Assembly: GCF_010672525.1 (NCBI RefSeq)
Contig: NZ_JAAHGH010000056.1
Span: 1-45,541, forward strand
Source: Okeania sp. SIO2B3
Lineage (GTDB): Bacteria > Cyanobacteriota > Cyanobacteriia > Cyanobacteriales > Microcoleaceae
DNA length: 45,541 nucleotides
Direction of reading: 5' to 3'
Part shown: positions 27,864 through 36,452 of the stretch, piece after piece
Layout: every line of letters begins with the position of its first letter
Position numbering within the stretch: position 1 is the stretch's first letter
The notes under the pieces: generated by a model
Told to the model about the DNA's origin: nothing
Seen by the model: the letters and a program-made list of their open reading frames with translations, nothing else
The model's database searches: none
Position numbers and translations under genes: made by a program

Positions 27864-28297
27864 AAGAAGAGAAATAAATTGATTTCAATAGATATCTGTT
27901 CAACAATTAATAATTAATAATTAATAATTAATAATTACCTCTTCTTATAAAGAAGAGGATTGGCTAAAAGGATTTTTTTCTTCTCTTGGTAAATTGGATA
28001 CGGCGAGGAAACCTCCCCATCCTTGACTGCTTTTTTATCAATGAATGGAGAGGCTTTATACCTGAATTTTTTGGTGAAAATCAAAAATAAGATAAATTAT
28101 TATCTGATCTATAAATTATCAATTGTTCATCCCTGTTACCTGTTCCCTCATAAATCAGATTGTCTAGAATTTTAATATCTTGAAAAATAGCTAATAAATG
28201 CTAAATATAAAAACAGAGTTATAATCATATTAGTGAAATTTTACTGTTATCAAGTATCAATCAAGTATAACTCTGAGAAATAATAGTTAATTGTTAA

Positions 28298-28528
28298 GTA
28301 AGCATTTCCTACGGAATGCTGCGCAAACAGCTATTAGCTGTCAGCTAGCCTCCTCCGGAGGAACTGCGGACTTCAGCAACAAAACTATCTCATATAGGAC
28401 AGTGTTTAAATTAACAACTGACTTTAAGGAAAAGGTAGCTAAATTTTGTAGTAAGACAATTAAATATTGCTTTGATCCTAAATTAAAAGCAATAGCTGAT
28501 AGCTGATGGCTGACGGCTGAATGCTTAC
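28298..28528 (+). mobile_element. MITE with GTAAGCATT/AATGCTTAC ends, short copy
   Basis: It opens GTAAGCATT and closes GCTGACGGCTGAATGCTTAC. Internal landmarks ATAGGACAGTGTTTAAATTAA and TTTGTAGTAA are shared with 38818-39144. TTGTTA lies next to the left end (28291-28296) and again beside the right end (28530-28535), a candidate target duplication. The left inner part has been replaced by a CCTCCTCCGGAGGA-type repeat that also occurs near 45263. Confidence 0.65.
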
Positions 28529-28552
28529 ATTGTTAATTATCTAGAAAAGGAG

Positions 28553-28800
28553 CTATGATATTTTGACATACTCCCGACGTTGCCCTTACGGGACAACGCG
28601 GGATTCTTCAGTCTGGGAAACCCTGACCGCTGTTTAGACAGAGGTGATGTCCTCCCCCTGTTTTGAGCTTTACAATAACAAAATGTACCTAGCTTGTCAA
28701 GGGCATATGAACAGCTTATGAAGGTATGCGAATCTTGGCCCAAGCTTTCATCCCGACGCTCCCCTGCGGGAGAGCGCGGGACTTCCCGCCAGGGAAGTTA
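28553..28800. ncRNA. Structured RNA-like block, possible TnpB/IscB guide-RNA remnant
   Basis: Two related hairpin blocks are visible. One starts TTGACATACTCCCGACGTTG with CCCGACGTTG...CAACGCGGG pairing, followed by ATTCTTCAGTCTGGGA. The other, at 28752-28800, has CCCGACGCTCCCC...GCGCGGGACTTC. Between them GATGTCCTCCCCC is present. This pattern (CTCCCGACG, GCGGGATTC, TCCTCCCC) resembles the scaffold ends of IS200/IS605-type or IscB-associated (HEARO/omega) RNAs in cyanobacteria. No nuclease ORF lies beside it, so it would be a solo scaffold or a decayed element. The identification is from memory of motif style. Confidence 0.35.
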
Positions 28801-29008
28801 AAATCTCATAGGAAAACTGTTGAGTATTGAAATACCTACAGTTAACTATTATGGAAGTATACGGTAATTATCTAGCAGGATCTAAAAATCTGCTTAATGA
28901 GCATCAACAAAAACTCAATCTCTTAGACCTTGTTTGAAGCTTGATGAATAGAATTTACCTATACTTAGGGCACTACTAAAAGTGAAAAAAATCATCTAAA
29001 TACCCAAA

Positions 29009-29581
29009 ATGTTTTCATCCCCAGAATCACAAGAAAATGGACAATTTCCAGAAACTTATGTCACTTTAACTGATGAGGCAGAGCGATCGCTATGTTGTAC
29101 TGTAGAGTATTCTCTGGAGTTAGATAACCAAGAGTATGTAATGTTACTACCAATAGACTTACCAATAGAAATATTTACTTGGGCACAAGGAGATATAGAC
29201 CAAGCAAGTATTCCTGTAGGTGATGAAATGGAAATCGATCGAATTTTTGATACTGCCAAAGTTGTACTTGAAGAACAAAACCTTACACTGCAAAGAACAG
29301 CTATAATTTTAACTGTTACTGGGGAATTACCAGAATGGGATGAAAATGAACTAGATGAAGTAGATGAAAATGATGAAGAAGGTGAATATTACGAAGAGTT
29401 GGCCACTTTTTTATACAAAGACCAGAAATACGCAATATATACACCATTAGATCCATTTTTAATTCCAGCTCGTAAATGTGATGATGGAAAACTAGAATTG
29501 CTTTCAGAAGAAGAGTTTCAGCAAATTCAGCCAATGGTTCAATCAATGCTAGAAGATCAACTTTTCAATGATATGGAATAA
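29009..29581 (+). CDS. DUF3727-type conserved cyanobacterial protein
   Basis: This 190-aa acidic soluble protein has two similar halves. Each contains a beta-rich motif of the DUF1292 type (VTLTDEAERSLCCTVEYSLE; FLYKDQKYAIYTPLDPFLIP) around a highly acidic centre (about 110-128). Cyanobacterial genomes commonly carry it just upstream of mltG, as here, on the same strand as ruvX and mltG. Its biochemical role is unknown. Confidence 0.75.
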   Translation: MFSSPESQENGQFPETYVTLTDEAERSLCCTVEYSLELDNQEYVMLLPIDLPIEIFTWAQGDIDQASIPVGDEMEIDRIFDTAKVVLEEQNLTLQRTAIILTVTGELPEWDENELDEVDENDEEGEYYEELATFLYKDQKYAIYTPLDPFLIPARKCDDGKLELLSEEEFQQIQPMVQSMLEDQLFNDME

Positions 29582-29958
29582 ACTATTTAGGGTGTGCTGA
29601 ATAAAATTTTTTTGTAGGGGTAGGAGACAGGAGACAGGAGAAATGGGAATGAGTAAGGAGGTAGGAGTAATAATTGTCCCAAGCAAGATTGTTCTGCTCA
29701 ACTATGCACCTAAAATACTAGCTTTTTGAGCCAAATCAACTGAAACAGGCGCACTGCAATTCGACCCTCACAGTACTCAAAGCTTTATATATCAATATTT
29801 TTATCATTAATCAGCAAGCCCTATTTAAAACTTTGATCAAATCAGGGTGATTTAGTCAACTATTTAGACCTACAATTATGCTCTAGAATAACCTAAATAA
29901 TCATCTTCGCGACAAACTCAGCTAAGAGAACCTTGAGGATAAAGTATTAACTAATCAA
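29582..29958. repeat. Intergenic region with a ~200-bp dispersed repeat, copy A
   Basis: About 29624-29826 matches 33700-33902. Landmarks are GACAGGAGAAATGGGAATG, GGAGGTAGGAG, TTGTTCTGC, CTTTTTGAGC, ACAGGCGCAC and ATCAGCAAGCCCTA. The last element also opens the window (about 30-50). It is non-coding. Confidence 0.6.
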
Positions 29959-31047
29959 ATGAAAAATAGTATTAAACTAATTTCCAATCGTGCCCTATTC
30001 TATTTGGCCATATTACCTGTAAGCTGTGGTATTTTTGCTTGGCAGGGATGGGCTTGGTGGAGTTGGGTTAGTGGCCCTCTAGTGACAAACACATCATCTA
30101 CTCAGTCTCCAGAAGAAAATGCTGTAACAATTAAAATTCCAGTGGGAACTTATGGTCAACAAATAGGAGAAGATTTGGAAGCTGCTGGTATTATTCGTTC
30201 TGCAACAGCTTGGAATTTCTGGGTCAAATGGTTGGGAATGCAAAATTCTGATTTAGAGTTTAAAGCGGGGACTTATAATTTATCACCTACAGAACCACTC
30301 AGCGCGATCGCGGATAAAATTCTAGACGGAGATGTAGTTAAACTCAGCTACATAATTCGTGAAGGATGGTCAATTCAACAAATGGCTGAATATTTAGAAG
30401 CTCAAGGATTTTTTCCTGCTGCTGATTTTATTGCTGCTACTAGAAATATTCCTTATGATAAATTTCCCTGGTTACCAAGTAATATTCCTCACTTAGAGGG
30501 TTATTTATTCCCAGATACTTATAAGATAGAAGCGGAACAAAACACTGCCGAAGGTATTGTTAATCAAATGTTAGGGCAGTTTGAAAAAATAGCATTGCCT
30601 GTATATCAGAAAAATCAGAATAATTCCGAAAATTTGAATCTCCATGAGTGGGTGACATTGGCGAGTATTGTAGAAAAGGAATCTGTAGTTGCTGAGGAGC
30701 GAGGTGTAATTTCTGGTGTATTTAATAATCGTTTGAAGAAAGGTATGAGGTTAGCGGCAGATCCAACAGTGGAATATGGCCTTGGTATTCGTCAAACAAA
30801 AGAGAAACCTCTTACTTATCGTCAGGTTGAAACTCCTTCTCCTTATAATACTTATCTGAATATTGGTTTACCACCAACAGCAATTGCTAGTCCTGGTTTA
30901 GCAAGTTTAGAAGCAACTCTTAATCCAGAAGATACAGAATATTTATATTTTATGGCCAGGTATGATGGTACTCATATTTTCAGTCGTACTGCTGCAGAAC
31001 ATGAGGCTGCTATTGCAGAAGTGGAAAGAATGTTATCATCTCAATAG
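29959..31047 (+). CDS. mltG: MltG, endolytic murein transglycosylase (YceG family)
   Basis: This 362-aa membrane-anchored enzyme cleaves nascent glycan strands and limits their length. It has an N-terminal helix (about 12-32, ALFYLAILPVSCGIFAWQGW), then a LysM-like region, then the YceG catalytic domain. The signature LASIVEKESVVAEERG holds the catalytic Glu around residues 239-241, followed by GVFNNRLKKGMRLAADPTVE and the conserved PSPYNTYLNIGLPPTAI. Length is normal. It sits between DUF3727 and yqeG, a conserved cyanobacterial order. The start ATG at 29959 gives a good signal anchor. Confidence 0.93.
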   Translation: MKNSIKLISNRALFYLAILPVSCGIFAWQGWAWWSWVSGPLVTNTSSTQSPEENAVTIKIPVGTYGQQIGEDLEAAGIIRSATAWNFWVKWLGMQNSDLEFKAGTYNLSPTEPLSAIADKILDGDVVKLSYIIREGWSIQQMAEYLEAQGFFPAADFIAATRNIPYDKFPWLPSNIPHLEGYLFPDTYKIEAEQNTAEGIVNQMLGQFEKIALPVYQKNQNNSENLNLHEWVTLASIVEKESVVAEERGVISGVFNNRLKKGMRLAADPTVEYGLGIRQTKEKPLTYRQVETPSPYNTYLNIGLPPTAIASPGLASLEATLNPEDTEYLYFMARYDGTHIFSRTAAEHEAAIAEVERMLSSQ

Positions 31048-31070
31048 CTAGTGTCGCTACACGGAAGTCG

Positions 31071-31096
31071 AGAGTCAAAAGTCAAAAGTCAAAAGT
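31071..31096 (+). repeat. Short TCAAAAG heptamer array
   Basis: About three tandem copies of AGTCAAA lie between mltG and yqeG. It belongs to the class of heptanucleotide arrays scattered through this window. Confidence 0.6.
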
Positions 31097-31283
31097 ATTG
31101 ATTGGTAAGGCTTTTAGGATTTTGTAACTTGTTAATTATTTCTGTCATCCTGCACTAGGAGTTTTTTTGTTCTTTTTTGATGAGTAAGAAGTTAAAATTA
31201 GCGGTTTATACTTTGCTAATATTTAACTTTTAACTTATTCATTTAAAATTATCGTTATTTCAATAAATATAAGTATTAATTTT

Positions 31284-31835
31284 ATGTCTTGGGGTAAACT
31301 TTTACAGCCAGATTTAGTTTTGGGAAACTCAATTTTAAGTCTAACATCGGGAATTATTCAAAAACATCAAATTAAAGGTTTAGTTTTAGATGTAGATGAC
31401 ACTCTTGTACCAATTAGTGACAGTAATACTTCTCCGGAATTAAGTATATGGGTAGAAGAAATTAGAACGATAACAAGTCTATGGTTAGTAAGTAATAATC
31501 TGAGCCAATATAGAATAAGTCGCATCGCCGAGTCTCTCAATATACCTTATATTTTTGGAGCGGGTAAACCTTCTCGTCGTAAGTTAAAAAAAGCTGTTGA
31601 TGCGATGAATTTACCAGTAGAACAAGTTGCAATGGTAGGCGATCGCTTATTTACTGATGTTTTAGCAGGAAATCGTTTAGGAATGTTTACTATTCTTGTT
31701 GAACCTATATCTAATAATATGGATTCAGAATTTCCTAATTATGGAGTTCGCTCTTTTGAGATCTGGTTTTCTCAACTTCTAGGAGCATCTTTAAGTATGA
31801 GTCCCTACAGTTTAATGCCTGGAAATAAGAAATAA
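31284..31835 (+). CDS. YqeG-family HAD-IIIA phosphatase
   Basis: This 183-aa HAD superfamily hydrolase has motif I LVLDVDDTLVP (nucleophile and acid/base Asp), motif II LVSNN, the conserved Lys in FGAGKPSRRKLKKA, and motif III/IV GDRLFTDVLAGNRLGM. Relatives include bacterial YqeG and the plant/cyanobacterial phosphatidylglycerophosphate phosphatases, so dephosphorylation of PGP is a possible role, not demonstrated here. It is on the same strand as mltG, 236 nt downstream. Confidence 0.85.
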   Translation: MSWGKLLQPDLVLGNSILSLTSGIIQKHQIKGLVLDVDDTLVPISDSNTSPELSIWVEEIRTITSLWLVSNNLSQYRISRIAESLNIPYIFGAGKPSRRKLKKAVDAMNLPVEQVAMVGDRLFTDVLAGNRLGMFTILVEPISNNMDSEFPNYGVRSFEIWFSQLLGASLSMSPYSLMPGNKK

Positions 31836-31872
31836 TTGTTCATTGAAGAAGGCAGAAGGTAGAAGGGAAAAT

Positions 31873-31960
31873 TGCTGATTGATAGTCAACGACTGGCCAT
31901 TTGATGTCTTATTAACCCCAAACAATTTTAAGTACCCTGTAGACGGTGGGTTATTAAATC
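31873..31960 (-). repeat. ACGGTGGG / AATTTTAAGTACC dispersed repeat
   Basis: The minus-strand reading gives TTTAATAACCCACCGTCTAC then GGTACTTAAAATTGTTTGGGG and a TGGCC segment, matching the plus-strand copy at 33018-33115 and the pieces at 35604-35628 and 35846-35925. A further minus-strand copy lies at 25313-25395. Confidence 0.6.
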
Positions 31961-32078
31961 TCCCACAGAAAAGATAGATAATTAATATATAGATTAGGGG
32001 TGATAATTTGAAGATTATTCATATTATTTTGAGTTATAACTTATTTATGGTTCAAAGCCGTTATTAACGGCTATATTT

Positions 32079-32681
32079 TTAGTTTTTGACTTCAGCTATT
32101 TCTATTACTCGATCATTCCAATCTTTAACTAATAAATTTAGGGGTCTCTCACTTCTAATTTTGTATTTAACACCTCGCATTTGTACGCGCATTAATATTT
32201 GTTCTAAACAATCTTTATCAAAGCAAACATGACGTTGGTTATTTCTTGTACCTAGACTTGCTCCACTAATAATATGTACCTGAGTATTTTTCATCAATTG
32301 ATACCATAAACCATCTGAAACTGCTGTTCCTTGATTAGTAGTACTTGGTCTGGAATAATCGCTTGATAGATAAAGTGGATCTATACCTGTTGCACCTAAT
32401 GTTTGTTCATAATTATAGTAGTAATGTAAAGGTACTTCTGCTACTGGTAAATCCATCATTCCTTCATAAAACTGTTGAGCAATGGCTAAGTCTGAAACCA
32501 TGATTGTGTAAACTTTCGGGGCGCTAGTAAGAAACATCCACATAGCTACAGCATAAGCTGCTAGTAGCATGACCATTATTCCTTGGGTAGAAAATAAACT
32601 ATCAAGTGGTAACTCTGGTAAAAAAGCTCCTAAAGGTAACTGGGGGAGTAGAAAAGCCATCATATTTACTACTAACATCAT
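32079..32681 (-). CDS. VOC/glyoxalase-like protein with N-terminal membrane helices
   Basis: This 200-aa protein starts with two hydrophobic segments (VVNMMAFLLPQLPLGAFLP and GIMVMLLAAYAVAMWMFL). The rest looks like a degenerate vicinal-oxygen-chelate domain: VYTIMVSDLAIAQQFYEGMM is the typical first strand-helix, and RHVCFDKDCLEQILMRVQMR resembles the second module. Usual metal ligands are not obvious. The combination appears in cyanobacterial conserved hypotheticals. Function unknown; membrane attachment is probable. Confidence 0.65.
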   Translation of the reverse strand: MMLVVNMMAFLLPQLPLGAFLPELPLDSLFSTQGIMVMLLAAYAVAMWMFLTSAPKVYTIMVSDLAIAQQFYEGMMDLPVAEVPLHYYYNYEQTLGATGIDPLYLSSDYSRPSTTNQGTAVSDGLWYQLMKNTQVHIISGASLGTRNNQRHVCFDKDCLEQILMRVQMRGVKYKIRSERPLNLLVKDWNDRVIEIAEVKN

Positions 32682-33139
32682 TTAATCAAATATTTAAGAA
32701 TTATGATTAATTTTTGTGGTCTTAGCACAAACTTTATTTAATTAAGTTTAACCTTACTATTATATTATAGAGTAGTTCTGAAGTACTCAACAGCAAAGGC
32801 TGTTTCAGTAGCTTCAATATGTAACCTCATAGATAGATTGGTATTACACAACATCTAGTGGTTGTTACTTGTTTTGAGAAGATATCTCTGGCAAAAGTGT
32901 TAATTAAATCAATTCAAGATATGAAATAAACAATTTCATTTTCTTATACCCTATTCCCTAGCTTCTACAAGAAGTCTAAGGTAATTCCTTAAGAAGTAAT
33001 TATCTTTATTTGTTTGTGGCGGGTTTAATACCCCACCGTGTATACGGTGCTGAAAATTGTTTGAGCTTATGATACAGGGAGTGGCCGATCGCTGACTATC
33101 CATGAGCAATTTTCCCTTCTGCCTTCTGTCTTCTTCAAA
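32682..33139. other. Intergenic region with an ACGGTGGG-type repeat
   Basis: The first 330 bases are AT-rich with nothing recognisable. At 33018-33115 is a plus-strand copy of the repeat GGTTTAATACCCCACCGT through AAAATTGTTTGAGCTTAT to GACTATCCATGAGCAATTTT. The next gene starts 25 nt later with no Shine-Dalgarno sequence. Confidence 0.5.
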
Positions 33140-33541
33140 GTGAAATATCTTCAAGTATTTGTCTACGGTACTCTTAAACCAGGAGAGGCAAACTACAAAT
33201 TCTATTGTGCTGAATATGTTGTGGATGCTTTTCCGGCAATGACTAATGGTCTGTTGTATGAACTGCCTTTTGGCTATCCAGCTATGACTAGAGGAGATAT
33301 GAATGTACATGGATTTGTATTATCATTCAGAAATCCAGAGGTTTTGTTAGATTTGGACTTATTAGAATATTATCATCCTGAACGCCTTCCAGAAGAAAAC
33401 GAGTACCGGAGACAAAAAATTGATATTTTTGGACTGAATGGAGAATATTTATGCACTGTCTGGAGCTACTTAATGTTACCAGAAAAGGTTCAGTTATTTG
33501 GTGGTAAGTTATTACCTAGTGGATTTTGGACAAACCATTGA
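33140..33541 (+). CDS. Gamma-glutamylcyclotransferase-fold protein
   Basis: This 133-aa protein has the hallmark substrate-binding motif VFVYGTLKPGE at residues 6-16 and an acidic residue in the LDLLEYYHPER region that fits the catalytic Glu of the GGCT/AIG2 fold. The family releases 5-oxoproline from gamma-glutamyl amines or peptides; the exact substrate is not predictable. The start is GTG at 33140 (MKYLQVFVYG). A repeat lies immediately upstream, so it may rely on a promoter supplied by that sequence. Confidence 0.8.
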   Translation: MKYLQVFVYGTLKPGEANYKFYCAEYVVDAFPAMTNGLLYELPFGYPAMTRGDMNVHGFVLSFRNPEVLLDLDLLEYYHPERLPEENEYRRQKIDIFGLNGEYLCTVWSYLMLPEKVQLFGGKLLPSGFWTNH

Positions 33542-33984
33542 CGAAGTCAGAAGTTATTTTTGTCACGGGAATTTTGAGTAACTCTCCAAAAATATTTGGC
33601 CTTCAAAGGTGGGGTTGAAAACCTAATTAGGGTTTGCGCTCAAAAGTCTTTTTGCTCTTTGTAGGAGACAGCTATACTGGAGACAACCCACCCCTAACCC
33701 CTCCCAGGAGGGGAAGACAGGAGAAATGGGAATGTAGAGGAGGTAGGAGCGGGCGTTTTGTCCCAAAATTGTTCTGCCCAACTCTTGCACAAAATGCTAG
33801 TTTTTTGAGCAATCTTTACCGAAAACAGGCGCACCCCTTTCAACCTAAAACAGCTAAAACCGCTATCTATCAATGCTTTGATATTTAATCAGCAAGCCCT
33901 AATTATTTTGATAAACCGTTCCACTTCCAAGTATTGAATAAATATAATTTGCACGCTACTTTAATTTGGCAATCTTATTGTTGG
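33542..33984. repeat. Intergenic region with the ~200-bp dispersed repeat, copy B
   Basis: About 33700-33902 is the second copy of the repeat seen at 29624-29826. A CCCCTAACCCCTCCCAGGAG insert at about 33692-33712 is also found near 18543. An apparent ORF across this repeat has no family features and is considered spurious. Confidence 0.6.
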
Positions 33985-34461
33985 TTATTGATTTTTTAGT
34001 GGTGCAATTGGAGGTTGAGGAATTTGAAGTACTGGATCATTTATAGTTAACATCACATTATTAGGATTCACTATTTCTATTACAGGTTCATTTAAAGCAA
34101 TTTGTACAGTTTCAGAATTAGAATGTTCAGCTAGCTGCAGAATATTGGTCCGACTATTTGAGATTATTCCCGATATAAATGCTATACATAGAGCAGCAAT
34201 AGCACTACCACCTAAAACAAAATTTCGTTTCGATCTACGATCAATTTTATCAAATACTCGATCGACCATTATCTCCACAGGTTCTACTTTTGGAGGTACT
34301 GGCATTCTTTGAAATTCAGAATGTAGTTGTAGTAGTCTTTGATAGAGGTGTTTGGCAACTGGATCTGTAGCAAGTAGAAGTTCTACTTCTCTACGTTGTG
34401 ATGGAGTTACTTCACCATCTAAATATGCACTTACTAATTCAAACCTTTCTTGTTCCATCAT
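33985..34461 (-). CDS. Membrane anti-sigma factor, partner of the ECF sigma gene
   Basis: This 158-aa protein has a cytosolic anti-sigma domain (about 1-70: FELVSAYLDGEVTPSQRREV), one membrane helix (about 83-102, FVLGGSAIAALCIAFISGII) and a short extracytoplasmic tail rich in Asn and Pro. The N-terminal motif resembles zinc-binding anti-sigma domains, but the HxxxCxxC ligands are missing, so it would be a zinc-less variant. It is located 204 nt downstream of the ECF sigma gene on the same strand, the classic arrangement for a sigma/anti-sigma pair, so it should hold the sigma factor at the membrane until an envelope signal frees it. Confidence 0.8.
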   Translation of the reverse strand: MMEQERFELVSAYLDGEVTPSQRREVELLLATDPVAKHLYQRLLQLHSEFQRMPVPPKVEPVEIMVDRVFDKIDRRSKRNFVLGGSAIAALCIAFISGIISNSRTNILQLAEHSNSETVQIALNEPVIEIVNPNNVMLTINDPVLQIPQPPIAPLKNQ

Positions 34462-34665
34462 TTTTTTACACCCTGAAATTGATTATCTAAGTTATTTGAA
34501 TTAACATTTTTATTCATAGTTCACACTACAGAAAATTTTGATATTTTCTCAGAAAAGCTAATTGAATTATTTTTGTTTTACTCTATTAAATTTGATGAAT
34601 ATTTAGAGATTTATCTTGACTAAATTTTTACTCAAAATTAAATTACTTAATTATATGTATCTCAT

Positions 34666-35367
34666 TCAAATATCTAGATATTTTTGGAGCTGTAATTGTA
34701 ATCTTTGCCTAGCTCTAGCAATTCTTGATTTGACAGTACCTAGAGAAACTCCAGTAATTTCTGCAATTTCTTCATAAGATAAACCTTCTATTTCTCTCAA
34801 GACAATGGTTACTCTAAAGACTTCTGGTAGTTGAGAGATTGCATCCCTCAGATAATCATAAAATTCTTGTGTACTTAACTCTTCTTCTGGCCCTGGAGCA
34901 TTTGTCGCAATCTCCCAATCTATAATACCATCATCTAAAGCCAGAGGAGCGTCTAACGATAGAGGAGGCGTAACTCGTTTTCTCTTTCGTAACTCATCAT
35001 AAAACAGATTAGTTGTGATACGACTCAGCCAACTCTTAAACTTTACTGGCTCTTGTAATCTTTTAATGTTACGGTATACACGAATCCAAACCTCTTGAGC
35101 CAAATCTGAGCGGTCTTGCCATTCAGGGGCTAAATGATACAAAATTTTATCTACATGGAGTTGGTATCGATGTAGAAGTTCTGCAAAGATTGCACGATCT
35201 GGGCGCTGACCTTGTTGGCAGCGCAGTACTAGATCGTAGTTAGAGAGTTTTTCAGGTGGCAATTCCACTTGCGAAAGGGTTTGTTCAACCTTAGACCAGG
35301 GTACAAATATATATTGATTCATCAGGGGAACTGGCTCAATAATTTTGTTATTTAGCTCTAATTCCAA
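34666..35367 (-). CDS. sigG: ECF-type RNA polymerase sigma factor, SigG-like
   Basis: This 233-aa sigma-70 family protein has region 2 at about 44-132 (DLAQEVWIRVYRNIKRLQEP and FKSWLSRITTNLFYDELRKR) and region 4 at about 165-228 (ISQLPEVFRVTIVLREIEGL; SYEEIAEITGVSLGTVKSRI). It has no regions 1 or 3, so it is an ECF (group 4) factor. About 40 extra N-terminal residues precede region 2. Cyanobacterial SigG factors pair with a downstream membrane anti-sigma gene, as here. The symbol is by similarity of arrangement and style. It probably responds to envelope or acid/heat stress and may control its own operon. Confidence 0.85.
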   Translation of the reverse strand: MELELNNKIIEPVPLMNQYIFVPWSKVEQTLSQVELPPEKLSNYDLVLRCQQGQRPDRAIFAELLHRYQLHVDKILYHLAPEWQDRSDLAQEVWIRVYRNIKRLQEPVKFKSWLSRITTNLFYDELRKRKRVTPPLSLDAPLALDDGIIDWEIATNAPGPEEELSTQEFYDYLRDAISQLPEVFRVTIVLREIEGLSYEEIAEITGVSLGTVKSRIARARQRLQLQLQKYLDI

Positions 35368-35628
35368 TTAGACGATAAATCTTTTCTAGAGTTCCCAATT
35401 ATCCACTTTCGGTTGAGGAGAGTAGTAATCAGAAAATTGGTTATGGCGCTACTTGAATAGGGAACAGGGAATAGCTTACTTTAAAAGGGTTTTCGGTGCG
35501 GAAACGCTCCGCGAATAAGATTGAAAAATGTCTTAACCAATTCTTGTAGTGCTATAAATAACTTTTTGCCGACTTCCTTTTTTTCCTTGCTCTTTTCTTT
35601 TTAGGGTTTAATACCCCACCGTCAACGG

Positions 35629-35845
35629 AGGGCTGTTTCATTCTCAATAGACACGGGTACGCACCAGACACACCAGACACGGGGATGGAGGCTTTTAAGC
35701 GACGTTGAACCAAATATTCTCTTAGAGCTTAAAGACGCTTATTGGCTGAAAAATCGGTAAATTTTGGCAAATTTCACTGTTCCACTATCTTTTAATCTAC
35801 CGTTTTCCCTAAATCCTTAATTTACAAGACTTTAAAACAGCCCTG
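35629..35845. mobile_element. Mini-element with AGGGCTGTTT ends and 12-bp target duplication
   Basis: Ends AGGGCTGTTT (35629-35638) and AAACAGCCCT (35835-35844) are inverse complements. CACCGTCAACGG occurs immediately outside the left end (35617-35628) and one base past the right end (35846-35857). Removing the element joins GGTTTAATACCCCACCGT to the AAAATTGTTTGG part of the repeat, as in the intact copy at 33018. A duplication of about 12 bp fits IS4-type transposition. It has no ORF, so it is a non-autonomous or deleted derivative. Confidence 0.72.
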
Positions 35846-35925
35846 CACCGTCAACGGGGGTGCTTAAAATTGTTTGGAGTTATAAGAGACGGAGTGGCCA
35901 ATTGTTGACTATCCATAAGCAATTT

Positions 35926-35969
35926 TACCGAATAATTAAGGTGAAATGCCTCTCCTTTAAAGGAGAAAC
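35926..35969 (+). repeat. TACCGAATAATTAAGG repeat, copy 2
   Basis: TACCGAATAATTAAGG is followed by GCCTCTCCTTTAAAGGAGAAAC with CTCCTTT/AAAGGAG pairing. It is otherwise the same as 21987-22032 and 38759-38802. Confidence 0.65.
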
Positions 35970-36085
35970 AAGCGGTCGAGGGATGGCGAGGAGACCCCGC
36001 CGTATCCATGAGACCAAGAGAGAAAAAATTTTCCTTTGAGTTAATCCTCTTCTTGATCAAGGAAAGGTAATTATTAATTATTAAT

Positions 36086-36452
36086 GGCTTCGTTGCATGA
36101 AAGTAGCGATAGAACATTCATTCCGCAGCTATATCGCTATCTTTCGCGATTATTGATGTTCTATTAATCTATTGTACAATAGTTATTGGTCTACTGATTC
36201 GCGTTGGCGGAGCCTAGCGGCAGCTATATCGCTATCTTTCGCGATTATTGATGTTCTATTGATCTATTGTACAATAGTTATCATTGTGCCTATCAAACTT
36301 CAAAGCCTTTACAGGTAAAAGTTTCAGCCTTTTTATATCAAACATTGATGTTCTATTGATCTATTGTCCAATAGTTACAGCAGTTTCCGCACATTATGAA
36401 GTACATATGCACAAGCAAGTGTGGCAGCTATATACTTTCATGCAACAAAGCC
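36086..36452. mobile_element. 367-bp element with 20-bp inverted ends and internal 95-bp repeats
   Basis: The left end GGCTTCGTTGCATGAAAGTA and the right end TACTTTCATGCAACAAAGCC are inverse complements with one mismatch. ATTATTAAT (36077-36085) is repeated at 36453-36461, a 9-bp direct repeat, though in AT-rich context. Inside, a block of about 95 bp (GCAGCTATATCGCTATCTTT, then TATTGATGTTCTATT and GTACAATAGTTAT) occurs twice (36125-36219, 36220-36314), with a third partial copy at 36344-36377. There is no ORF. The ends resemble those of some IS6/IS5-type elements, which is uncertain. Confidence 0.7.

Larger units (their letters stand above)
27864..29008. repeat. Long intergenic region with MITE and structured repeats
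   Basis: AATTAAT heptamers occupy about 27905-27937. A CCTCTTC/GAAGAGG hairpin follows at about 27938-27960. A long-terminal-repeat-inverted MITE lies at 28298-28528 and a structured RNA-like block at 28553-28800. The last 200 bases are unremarkable. No coding gene is supported; small ORFs here lie entirely in repeats. Confidence 0.55.

Noticed and set aside
28291-28506. 71-codon frame with a plausible N terminus
   Set aside because: It is contained within the MITE at 28298-28528; the frame is not kept in the copy at 38818-39144.
33634-33888. 84-codon open frame on the plus strand
   Set aside because: It overlaps the dispersed repeat shared with 29624-29826, and the other copy does not keep the frame.
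36125-36377. Possible plasmid-type origin iterons
   Set aside because: The repeats are only two and a half copies of 95 bp inside an element with inverted ends, and no replication initiator gene is nearby.
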